A stretch of 64,000 bases of DNA, taken from Shewanella baltica (GTDB lineage: Bacteria; Pseudomonadota; Gammaproteobacteria; Enterobacterales; Shewanellaceae). Below, piece after piece: positions 56,653 through 64,000 of the stretch. The stretch lies in contig NZ_UGYM01000002.1 of assembly GCF_900456975.1 (NCBI RefSeq), positions 434,001-498,000 of the forward strand. Direction: 5' to 3'. Position numbers and translations under genes: made by a program. The notes beneath the pieces are model-generated. The model worked only from the letters and a program-made list of their open reading frames with translations. It did not search any database and was not told the origin of the DNA. The first letter of the stretch is position 1; each line of letters starts with the position of its first letter.

Positions 56653-56868
56653 AATGAGGCCTATTCGTCAATGCGCCGCAAAGATACTCTGCTAGGCTTG
56701 AGGGTGCAAGTGCGACGCCCAAAGATTGCTTGTGAGACTAAGCTTCCTGAGAAAACTCAAGCGCCGCTGCAAAGCGTATTAGTTGATGATTTGCTGATAG
56801 AGCTGGATTTGAGTTCTTGCTATAATTACGCTCTTTTTTGTTAACGACCCTGTTGAGCCTTTGAAGCC

Positions 56869-58785
56869 ATGAGCCAGCCAGAGATATACACTCCCGAGAA
56901 TCTTTCTCACGTCCATAACCGCCTTGAGTTATTGGCGCCTGCAAAAAATGCTGACTACGGTATCGAAGCCATACGCCATGGTGCTGATGCGGTATACATA
57001 GGGGGGCCCGCATTCGGTGCGCGGGCAACGGCAGGTAACAGTGTTGAAGATATCGCGCGACTCTGTACTTATGCTCATCAATATCATGCTCAGGTATTCG
57101 TCGCCCTCAATACCATTTTGATGGATAACGAACTGGCCGACGCCGAAAAACTCATTTGGCAATTGTACGAAGCCGGTGCCGATGCGCTGATTGTGCAGGA
57201 CATGGGTGTATTGCAACTCAATTTGCCGCCGATTGCCCTGCATGCCAGTACACAAATGGATAACCGCAGCCCAGAAAAAGTGGCGTTCTTAGAGCAAGTT
57301 GGTTTTTCTCAGGTGGTGCTCGCCCGCGAATTAGGCTTGAGCCAAATCCGTGATGTGGCCGCGCATACTAATATGCAGCTCGAATTCTTTATCCACGGCG
57401 CTCTGTGTGTGGCTTACAGTGGTTTGTGTAACTTGAGTCATTCCTTTAGTAACCGCAGTGCTAACCGCGGTGAATGCTCGCAAATGTGCCGTCTGCCGGG
57501 CAATCTTAAAACCCGTCAAGGCGATGTGTTAGCGCAGAATGAACATTTATTGTCTTTAAAAGACAATAACCAAACTGAAAACCTTGAAGCGCTCATCGAC
57601 GCGGGCATTCGCTCGTTTAAGATTGAAGGTCGCTTAAAAGATTTAAGTTACGTTAAAAACGTCACCGCGCATTATCGCCAAAAGCTGGATGCGATTATGG
57701 CGCGTCGCCCTGAGTTTAAGGCTTCGTCCCACGGCCGCTGTGAACATTCTTTTATCCCCGATCCTGAAAAGACCTTTAACCGTGGCAGCACAGATTACTT
57801 TGTTAACGAACGTAGCCAAGGCATTAAAGATTTCCGCTCGCCAAAATACATAGGCGAAGAAGTCGGTAAAGTGGTCAGCATAGGCAAAGACTTTATCCAA
57901 GTGAGCTCAACCCATGAGTTTAATAACGGCGATGGCTTAGCGTTCTTCCCTGCGAATTTTGCCATGGCAAAACAATCGGATGACAAGTTGCAAGGACTGC
58001 GGGTTAACCGCGCCGAAGGCTTAAAACTGCATATATTGCAGGTGCCGCGAGATTTAAAAGTCGGCATGACTTTATACCGTAACCATAACCAAGCCTTCGA
58101 AGCACTGTTATCGAAAGAATCTTCTAAGCGGATTATCGGCGTCGATTTACGTTTGAGCGACACTCAAGACGGACTGGCGCTGACCTTGACTGATATCTAT
58201 GGCCTAAGCGCCACAGTGAATTTAGTGGTTGAGAAGACACCTGCGACAGATGTCGACAAGACCTTACAAAATACCCGCACTCAGCTAGGTAAACTCGGTA
58301 GCACCGACTTTGTTGCCCGCAGTATCAGTATCGATACGGCACATGCATGGTTCTTGCCAGCGTCAGTGCTCAATGGTCTGCGCCGTGATGGCGTTGCCGC
58401 CTTAGAGGCTGCCCGTATACAAGGTTATATGCGTCCACTGCCGTGGAAACATAATCAAGATGCAGTTTATCCCGTCAAGCATTTGAGTTACTTAGGTAAT
58501 GTTGCCAACGAAAAGGCCAAGGATTTTTATCAACGTCACGGCGTGATTGAGATCCAAGATACCTATGAGAAAAACGGCGTCACCGAAGACGTGCCATTGA
58601 TGATCACTAAGCATTGTCTGCGCTTTAACTTTAATTTGTGTCCGAAGGAAGTACCAGGCATTAAGGCCGATCCTATGGTGCTTGAAATCGGTAACGATGT
58701 GCTCAAGTTGGTATTCGACTGCCCTAAATGCGAAATGATGGTGGTCGGTGAAAACCGTCAAGTGCGAGGCCAGAAACACCTTTAA
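56869..58785 (+). CDS. rlhA: 23S rRNA C2501 hydroxylase (U32 peptidase family)
   Basis: 638 residues, close to the 650 of E. coli RlhA (YdcP) and longer than TrhP. The N-terminal TIM-barrel U32 domain has RLELLAPAKNADYGIEAIRHGADAVYIGG (residues about 18-46). The Cys cluster that binds the Fe-S or metal centre is C180, C187, C203 and C207 (NRGECSQMC). The middle DUF3656-like part and a C-terminal DCPKCEMM-containing region follow. It hydroxylates C2501 near the peptidyl transferase centre. The start at 56869 follows a weak ribosome binding site. Confidence 0.9.
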   Translation: MSQPEIYTPENLSHVHNRLELLAPAKNADYGIEAIRHGADAVYIGGPAFGARATAGNSVEDIARLCTYAHQYHAQVFVALNTILMDNELADAEKLIWQLYEAGADALIVQDMGVLQLNLPPIALHASTQMDNRSPEKVAFLEQVGFSQVVLARELGLSQIRDVAAHTNMQLEFFIHGALCVAYSGLCNLSHSFSNRSANRGECSQMCRLPGNLKTRQGDVLAQNEHLLSLKDNNQTENLEALIDAGIRSFKIEGRLKDLSYVKNVTAHYRQKLDAIMARRPEFKASSHGRCEHSFIPDPEKTFNRGSTDYFVNERSQGIKDFRSPKYIGEEVGKVVSIGKDFIQVSSTHEFNNGDGLAFFPANFAMAKQSDDKLQGLRVNRAEGLKLHILQVPRDLKVGMTLYRNHNQAFEALLSKESSKRIIGVDLRLSDTQDGLALTLTDIYGLSATVNLVVEKTPATDVDKTLQNTRTQLGKLGSTDFVARSISIDTAHAWFLPASVLNGLRRDGVAALEAARIQGYMRPLPWKHNQDAVYPVKHLSYLGNVANEKAKDFYQRHGVIEIQDTYEKNGVTEDVPLMITKHCLRFNFNLCPKEVPGIKADPMVLEIGNDVLKLVFDCPKCEMMVVGENRQVRGQKHL

Positions 58786-58794
58786 CACTTGTCA

Positions 58795-58825
58795 TTAGGA
58801 GCATTGCCCTGTGCAATGCTCCTAA
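58795..58825 (+). other. perfect 12-bp hairpin after rlhA, no T-tract
   Basis: TTAGGAGCATTG (58795-58806) and its exact complement CAATGCTCCTAA (58814-58825) flank loop CCCTGTG. What follows is CACCCATTC rather than T-rich, so a classical terminator is doubtful. It may be a processing or 3'-end protection stem. Confidence 0.6.
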
Positions 58826-58985
58826 CACCCATTCAGCTAGCATCTGTGCGCCTACATGTGCCTACCTATCATTGATGTTGTTCTCACCATAGCTACTCCC
58901 ATATTTTCATCAAAGCCCGATATTGCACATGCGACGATCAGCGGATATCTTATTGAAAATAATATCAATAATAAGGGATGTTAAA

Positions 58986-59360
58986 ATGGGATTGTTAGAC
59001 GGTTTACTCGGTAATGCTTCTGAGGTTGATTTACAGGAATTAGCCGAGGAATTAAGGCCCATCATGGGCATTCAAGAAGAATTAAAACTCGCCTACAAAG
59101 TGATCCGCGATTTGTTTATTTTCACCAATAAACGTCTGATCTTAATTGATAAGCAGGGGCTTACTGGCAAGAAGGTTACTTACCACTCAATACCGTATAA
59201 ATCCATTACCCATTTTGAAGTGGAAACCACAGGCCATTTTGATATGGATGCCGAGCTCAAAATCTGGATCTCAGGCCAGAGTGAGCCTTTAGTCAAAGAA
59301 CTCAAGCGTGGTACGGATGTCGTCGGTATTCAAAAGACTATCGCCACTTTTGCGCTTTAG
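58986..59360 (+). CDS. bacterial PH-domain (bPH_1) protein
   Basis: 124 residues from the ATG at 58986, preceded by AAGGGATG; a longer reading to 58923 lacks a ribosome binding site. The bPH_1 (PF08000-type) core reads YKVIRDLFIFTNKRLILIDKQGL (residues about 37-59), then KVTYHSIPYKSITHFEVETTG. The fold is a PH-like barrel in a cytosolic protein; family function is unknown. Monocistronic, near the YwqK gene but on the opposite strand. Confidence 0.9.
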   Translation: MGLLDGLLGNASEVDLQELAEELRPIMGIQEELKLAYKVIRDLFIFTNKRLILIDKQGLTGKKVTYHSIPYKSITHFEVETTGHFDMDAELKIWISGQSEPLVKELKRGTDVVGIQKTIATFAL

Positions 59361-59516
59361 TTTTTAGTCTTGCGACTAGATTTCCATTACTTCTATCGAG
59401 CTGGCGATTAAGGTAAGTAAGACAAATAAGGTAAGCCAAGTTAAATCAGGGCTTACCGCATTATCTATACTCACCCTTCATACCTATTGGTACTGAAATT
59501 ATCCATATCAACTTGA

Positions 59517-62033
59517 TTAATTTAATAATATCGCACTCGTGCTGGTGATATGCTCTATCGGCTCTCCTGCCATAGTGTAGGTTTCGGAGAGCTTGAGCTT
59601 ACCTTGCTCGTCGTATTGATTGTGGATACCGACCCAGAATTGTTCTTCTCCTTGGATCTGTAAATTACCTTCTTCGGCAATGTGGCTATTGGGATGATAG
59701 CGCTTCATTGAATAAAGCTTACTTTCGTCGTCAAATTTTAAGTGGTAAGACAATATCGGCTCTTTGGCGTCGACATCCGCTGCGGCTTGAGCTTGTGCTT
59801 GTTTCGCTGTGGTATCGGCATGGGGTCTGTGATACTTGTTGCGGGACAAATATGCGCTATTGTTGCTATGGCTAGCGCTATGTCCATGGTTATCTGAACG
59901 CTGGTTTAGCCCGTCATTTTCCCAATCAGCACGATCATAATCAAAGTCATCGCTCTCGTCTTCGCTTTCATCATAGTCACTGATGTCGCAATTATCATAG
60001 CCATCATTAAGGGGCTCTGCGTTATCCCATTCTGCTTCGTCATCTTCTTGAGTCGATAGAGGCTGATTAGCATCAAAGTAGTGACGACTTTCTATAAGTT
60101 GGCCTTCTTCATCTAGCCAAACTTCACGATACACTTGTCCTTGGGGCGTAAACCGTTGCCAATGGCCAACATCGAGATAACGGCCATCGGTAATTTGGAT
60201 TGTGCCAGTTTCTAAAATTAAACCTTGAGGTGATAAGGATTTAGAGCTAAATAAATCCCCTTGTGTACGGGTGAGTAACCAGCGAATAGTGCCATCTTCA
60301 TAGTATTCGATGCGAGTGTCGGCAATACCATCTTGATAGTATTCCCTTTGATTATTCTCAAGATGATAGCCACAGCGGGTATTAGAGTGGCTCTGATAGG
60401 ATTCGAGGATCCCCTTTTTATTATAAAAGCTGGATTCTCTGAGGTAGCCTTGGCCGTCGCGCACTTCATATTCTGAGATAGTGCGTATCGTGCCATCTTC
60501 ATAAAACCAGCGAGCCGTGCCGTCACGGTTGCCTTGGGTGTGCGGTAAATACATTTGAACTTGCTGGTTTTCGTAATATTCGATAAAGGGCGCTACCGAG
60601 AGATTATTTTGGTATTGGCCTTCTCCCGAAAGCACGCCGCTTTTGTAATAGCTTTTAAACAGACCTTCTCTAAGTCCCTTTTCAAGGTAGATCTCAAGGG
60701 CGAGTTGGCCATTGTCATGGTACCAATAAGCTGTGCCTTGCTCTTTGCCATTCTCGAAGGGGATTTTTTCTTCGAGCTGACCATTGGCATACCATTTTTC
60801 TCGATCGCCGTGGGCGATACCGTTAGTGAAGTTGAGTTGTTTGGCGAGCTTGCCATTTGGATGCCACTCTTTACGATCCCCTTCAATCAAACCTTCAGGA
60901 TTGAACTGCTCTCGCCATGCGATATGACCGCTTTCGTAGAAGGTTTCGACGCTTTTACCCATGTCATTAATGAAGATAGTTTGCTTGATCAAGCCATTGG
61001 TGTGAAACCAAAACTCTTGCACTATATGGCCATGCTCATGAGTAATTTCGGCTTGTAGGGCGCCACATTCGTAGTACATATATTCAATGCCGTGGATTTT
61101 ATTCGCCACCATAGGGCGGTTAAGCCATAAATTTCCCGATTCGTAGAAACGCGCCAAGTTATTGATATAGTTGCCACTGCGGTCGAGTTCGGCGGTTTCT
61201 CTTATTTTGCCATTCGTATGATAACGGGTGACATACATGCCATTCGCGTGGCGATCTTCACTTTGCGTTTTCTTGCCCTCATGGTCGTACCATGTTTGTT
61301 TTCCGAGTTGTTGGTCATTAACAAAGTGGCCTTCAAACAGCAGCGTCCCTAGGGCGTCGAATTGGCGCGAAATCCCATTACGCTCGCCAAAATAGTTTGA
61401 ATCGACGGCTTGGGTAAGTCCTGGGCTTTGGGTGATTATTCTCAGCATACCCGCGCCGTCTTCAGAATGGAGTTGATGGTAAGTGCGATGCAGTTGGCCC
61501 GTTAAACTGGCGTAATCTTGAATGTCACCTTGTACTATATTGTCTGCATCGAGCGTAAAGTGGCTTATCAATAAAGCCTCTAGATTATTAAGTTCAACCT
61601 GCCACAACTCTTTTACTAAGTCGCTCTTTTTGGGGATGATACTGCAGACTTTTTCTTTGCCGAGCCAAAAGTGTTGCTCGGGAAAAGGGGATTGATTGCC
61701 GATTTCGAGGCGGTCGAATTCGGCTTGGTGAAAGTCGCAGCATTCATTGGCATTTTCCCAGCCTAAGAGTTCTATGACTTGGGGCGTATCGTAGTGATAG
61801 AGAGTTAAGCCGTGGTTGGCATTTTCTTCACAAGCGGTAGCGTCTGCCTTTGTCGCATGGATTTTTAAGCTGAAGTGACGCTGGAATAGCGGCGCAGCGA
61901 CTGACGGCTCCTGCGTTTGCTCTTGTGCTTGGCTGGGGGCTTGTGGTTCAGTTTGAAGATGAATGTCTTTTGGATCGCGGCTAGTTTGGCTTGAGGGAAA
62001 TAATTTGGCTTTTAGTGCGCGAAACAACGACAT
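59517..62033 (-). CDS. very long YwqK/MORN-like repeat protein
   Basis: 838 residues from an ATG at 62033; longer readings add a hydrophobic but unsupported leader. After a polar Gln/Ser/Pro-rich N-terminal part (about 10-50), the body is a long series of 20-24-residue repeats of the YwqK/MORN kind, each with a core like W-Y-x-(N/D)-G-x-(L/I) (WYANGQL, WYHDNGQL, YYKSGVL, YYEDGTI, WFYEDGTI). Near 670-715 the array breaks into an extremely acidic stretch (DESEDESDDFDYD). YwqK is annotated as an antitoxin component, but no partner toxin is next to it. Role unknown; a protein-binding scaffold is possible. Confidence 0.85.
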   Translation of the reverse strand: MSLFRALKAKLFPSSQTSRDPKDIHLQTEPQAPSQAQEQTQEPSVAAPLFQRHFSLKIHATKADATACEENANHGLTLYHYDTPQVIELLGWENANECCDFHQAEFDRLEIGNQSPFPEQHFWLGKEKVCSIIPKKSDLVKELWQVELNNLEALLISHFTLDADNIVQGDIQDYASLTGQLHRTYHQLHSEDGAGMLRIITQSPGLTQAVDSNYFGERNGISRQFDALGTLLFEGHFVNDQQLGKQTWYDHEGKKTQSEDRHANGMYVTRYHTNGKIRETAELDRSGNYINNLARFYESGNLWLNRPMVANKIHGIEYMYYECGALQAEITHEHGHIVQEFWFHTNGLIKQTIFINDMGKSVETFYESGHIAWREQFNPEGLIEGDRKEWHPNGKLAKQLNFTNGIAHGDREKWYANGQLEEKIPFENGKEQGTAYWYHDNGQLALEIYLEKGLREGLFKSYYKSGVLSGEGQYQNNLSVAPFIEYYENQQVQMYLPHTQGNRDGTARWFYEDGTIRTISEYEVRDGQGYLRESSFYNKKGILESYQSHSNTRCGYHLENNQREYYQDGIADTRIEYYEDGTIRWLLTRTQGDLFSSKSLSPQGLILETGTIQITDGRYLDVGHWQRFTPQGQVYREVWLDEEGQLIESRHYFDANQPLSTQEDDEAEWDNAEPLNDGYDNCDISDYDESEDESDDFDYDRADWENDGLNQRSDNHGHSASHSNNSAYLSRNKYHRPHADTTAKQAQAQAAADVDAKEPILSYHLKFDDESKLYSMKRYHPNSHIAEEGNLQIQGEEQFWVGIHNQYDEQGKLKLSETYTMAGEPIEHITSTSAILLN

Positions 62034-62213
62034 TGGGGGAAATCTCCATATCCATATGTAAAACAATAAGCTTATCTGATGGATACTCATGGCCCTTGAG
62101 TATTTCAGTGCGCATATCATAGCGGTTAATGGTTTCGTTTCTCAATGTTTGATTGTTAAAAATACAGTTTAATCAGCACAGAGAGCGAATAAAAGCAGAG
62201 GAATAAACACAAA

Positions 62214-62531
62214 ATGCTTGATAACTTTTTTGCAAAATTACCCACTGATTTATCGGTGGAAGTGTTTGAAAAACTGGCGGGTAATGACACTGTGACCATA
62301 GAGCGCATTGTCTCTAATGGGCAAGCTACGCCCGACGGTCAATGGTACGATCAAACTCAGCATGAATGGGTGATGTTACTTAAAGGGGAGGCGACGCTTG
62401 AATTTGAACAAGATGAACCCGTTACGCTAACCCCTGGTGATTACTTAACGATTGTGCCCCATCAAAAACACCGCGTTGCTTCGACTTCTAACAGCTCAGA
62501 AACCCTATGGCTCGCGGTATTTTACGATTGA
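62214..62531 (+). CDS. single-domain cupin protein
   Basis: 105 residues forming one cupin barrel. Metal-site candidates lie in DQTQHEWVMLLKGEATLEF (motif 1; His and Glu, about 46-64) and PGDYLTIVPHQKHRV (motif 2; about 73-87, last His). Several roles are possible for such small cupins (sugar isomerase, dioxygenase or ligand-binding protein). AGAGGAATAAAC precedes the ATG. It is divergent from the YwqK gene. Confidence 0.86.
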   Translation: MLDNFFAKLPTDLSVEVFEKLAGNDTVTIERIVSNGQATPDGQWYDQTQHEWVMLLKGEATLEFEQDEPVTLTPGDYLTIVPHQKHRVASTSNSSETLWLAVFYD

Positions 62532-62564
62532 TGAGGGCAATCGCGTTAGCACCAGCACCGCCGA

Positions 62565-63737
62565 CTAACGATTCTGCCATAGCCAACTGGGCGTATTGAG
62601 CAGGTCTTGGCCTTGGATCTGCGTTTGGCCTAAGGTTTTGTCTAAGGCCAAGGTATTGCAGTGTTCAAATTGGCTTAAGGCATTGATAAGCCGATTGGCG
62701 TGGGATACCACCCATAGTTGACACTCCTCTGATACCTTAGCAATTAAGCGTGCCAGCGCGGGCAATAAATCTGGATGCAGACTGGTTTCTGGCTCGTTTA
62801 ATACCATAAGCTCCGGCGGTCTTGGGGTCAGTAGGGCGGCGATTAACAGCAAATAACGCAAGGTGCCGTCCGACAATTCACTGGCATTGAGTGGCCTTAA
62901 TAAACCATGTTGATGAAACGCGAGCACTAAAATGCCGCCCGCTTGAGGTTCGATTCGAACCTTAGCACCGGGAAACGCATCGCTCACCGCATGATCGAAA
63001 GCCGATTTATCGCCTATCTCAAAAATGGTTTGAATTGCCGAGGCTAAATCACGGCCATCGTGGTGCAATACTGGCGTGGCCGTGCCTAATTGTGGTCGCC
63101 GTGCAGGGGCTTCGGCATCGGTTCTGAAGTGATCGTAAAAGCGCCACGCGCGGATACTGTCGCGAAGCTTGAGCACTTCTGGGCAGCGCTCGGGATCGGC
63201 AAGCTCGGTAAAAATACTGTCGCCAGTTTGCAGGTGGGCGCCTAAGATTATCCAGCCTTTTCCATCAGCACTGCGGCTTTTCACCATAGGACCACGGCGC
63301 TCGACTAACACTGTAGAGGGGCGATACTTAGGTCCGTTCCAAATGGCTTCGCGCTTGATTTGTGGATCTAAGCCAAACAGCGTAGTAGCGTCGGGTTCAG
63401 GTAAACCGAGTTCAATAAGATAGCTAAAGTCCTCGCCGCCAAAGCCGAGCTTTAAGCGTTTTGGCGCTTGCCTGACGGTGGCTTCAATGGCTGTGTCGCC
63501 CGCTAACATGCTTTTGGTGAAGTTTTCTGGCCCCGCCCAAAAGCTGGAGTCGAGTCCGCCTTCTTGGGCTAAAGCATTAACGACGCCGCCTTGCGCCGTT
63601 TGTGCCAGTAAACGTAGCGCCTTGTATAGATTCGATTTACCACTGCCATTTGCCCCTGTGATCAAATTCAGTTGCCCTAGGGGCAAGACGATTTCACGCA
63701 GAGAGCGATAATTGAAAATGGCGAGTGTGGTCAGCAT
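62565..63737 (-). CDS. RecF-like AAA ATPase (COG4637-type)
   Basis: 390 residues, SMC/RecF-like ABC ATPase. The opening LTTLAIFNYRSLREIVLPLG is followed by Walker A GANGSGKSNLYKAL (about 29-42), the signature-like LSDGTLRYLLLIAALL (about 286-301), Walker B with LMVLNEPETSLHP (about 309-321), and the switch His in VVSHANRL. No nuclease or second domain is fused. Related genes serve in Abi or OLD-like systems, but nothing adjacent supports defence here. ATP-driven DNA or nucleoid function is a guess. Confidence 0.88.
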   Translation of the reverse strand: MLTTLAIFNYRSLREIVLPLGQLNLITGANGSGKSNLYKALRLLAQTAQGGVVNALAQEGGLDSSFWAGPENFTKSMLAGDTAIEATVRQAPKRLKLGFGGEDFSYLIELGLPEPDATTLFGLDPQIKREAIWNGPKYRPSTVLVERRGPMVKSRSADGKGWIILGAHLQTGDSIFTELADPERCPEVLKLRDSIRAWRFYDHFRTDAEAPARRPQLGTATPVLHHDGRDLASAIQTIFEIGDKSAFDHAVSDAFPGAKVRIEPQAGGILVLAFHQHGLLRPLNASELSDGTLRYLLLIAALLTPRPPELMVLNEPETSLHPDLLPALARLIAKVSEECQLWVVSHANRLINALSQFEHCNTLALDKTLGQTQIQGQDLLNTPSWLWQNR

Positions 63738-63820
63738 AGAATATCCAAGACTGAAACGAGCAGATAAGCCCGTAAATTTTTCGACAACGTAAATTAAATA
63801 GGGCGATAAAACAATGCTAT

Positions 63821-64000
63821 TTACAGTAGTACTTTATTGAGCACGCGTTGCCAGTTGCCACCCATAAAGCGGTCGCGGTCGGTGGCTTTAAAGCGCGCCT
63901 TGGCTAAGGCATCATCGATACGGCTCATGCGATCGATATGATTTAGCTCGGGGATCACGACATGCCTTGGCTCTGCATCGAAACCTAGCACGCCTTTTGC
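63821..64000 (-). CDS. M19-family membrane dipeptidase, C-terminal fragment
   Basis: Only the last 59 residues are in the window, reading in from the right edge. They contain the family ending: IDDALAKARFKATDRDRFMGGNWQRVL (residues 28-54 of the fragment), where the FMGGNWxRV motif is the C-terminal hallmark of M19 (renal dipeptidase-like) zinc dipeptidases. The catalytic His/Asp residues are outside the window. Such enzymes hydrolyse dipeptides, including D-amino-acid ones. Confidence 0.78.
   Translation of the reverse strand, partial: AKGVLGFDAEPRHVVIPELNHIDRMSRIDDALAKARFKATDRDRFMGGNWQRVLNKVLL

Noticed and set aside
60555..61058. 167-residue plus-strand frame inside the YwqK gene
   Set aside because: It mirrors the repeat structure of the minus-strand gene; hydrophobic Phe-rich antisense translation is an artefact of the repeats.
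59517..62531. YwqK-cupin toxin-antitoxin pair
   Set aside because: The cupin gene is divergent, not co-transcribed, and cupins of this size are not known as toxins.
62565..63737. AAA ATPase as part of an anti-phage system
   Set aside because: No nuclease, reverse transcriptase, or other defence gene is adjacent; the ATPase alone cannot support it.

Overview
The window looks like a piece of a Shewanella chromosome, or that of a very close gammaproteobacterium. This is inferred from gene content and order, not from a search. The evidence is the lolB-ispE-prs block facing hemA-prfA-prmC-sirB2-sirB1...kdsA, the yajG/ampG neighbourhood, the asnC type of Lrp regulator, an HBM-type chemoreceptor, a CSS-motif EAL protein and a serine protease with a GlyGly-CTERM tail. 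Coding density is high and most intergenic gaps end in clear stem-loop terminators. I see no rRNA, tRNA, CRISPR array, prophage or integron.

Layout. 1-6.9 kb: a truncated TPR protein, a PAP2 phosphatase, a small conserved protein, NAD-malic enzyme (maeA), YehS, a divergent NRAMP-like transporter and a PH-domain membrane protein. 7.1-15.7 kb: a TonB-dependent receptor, a glutathione transferase, an HTH protein (DUF4447-like), an SMI1/KNR4 protein, an exported RelA/SpoT-fold protein, an M13 lipoprotein peptidase and a hexapeptide acetyltransferase. 15.8-21 kb: rsuA, an ECF sigma / membrane anti-sigma / DUF4097 operon and a chemoreceptor. 21-32.4 kb: the conserved prs-ispE-lolB and hemA-prfA-prmC-sirB2B1-kdsA blocks, the latter interrupted by a GNAT gene and a DUF819 membrane protein, then an EamA transporter. 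32.6-42.4 kb: a CSS-EAL c-di-GMP phosphodiesterase, glnK-amtB, panE, a VanZ-like protein, yajQ, ampG, a periplasmic cyclophilin, yajG and a small outer-membrane barrel. 42.7-50.2 kb: a DUF2804 protein, a fatty acid hydroxylase family protein, a PilZ-like protein, mpl-ubiX-hpt and a yadGH-type ABC exporter. 50.2-51.5 kb: a complete IS3-family element. 51.6-64 kb: the large S8 protease, asnC, rluA, rlhA, a bPH protein, a very long YwqK-type repeat protein, a cupin, a RecF-like ATPase and the C-terminus of an M19 dipeptidase.

Functional themes. Peptidoglycan recycling (ampG, mpl), tetrapyrrole synthesis and translation termination (hemA, prfA, prmC), RNA modification (rsuA, rluA, rlhA), nitrogen sensing (glnK-amtB behind a sigma54-type promoter) and envelope biogenesis (lolB, kdsA, cyclophilin) make up the housekeeping content. 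The less ordinary content is the exported RelA/SpoT-fold protein, the NRAMP-like transporter with replaced metal-site motifs, the ECF module, the YwqK repeat protein, and three short tandem-repeat arrays at the 3' ends of genes. No multi-gene defence island or obviously new system is visible.
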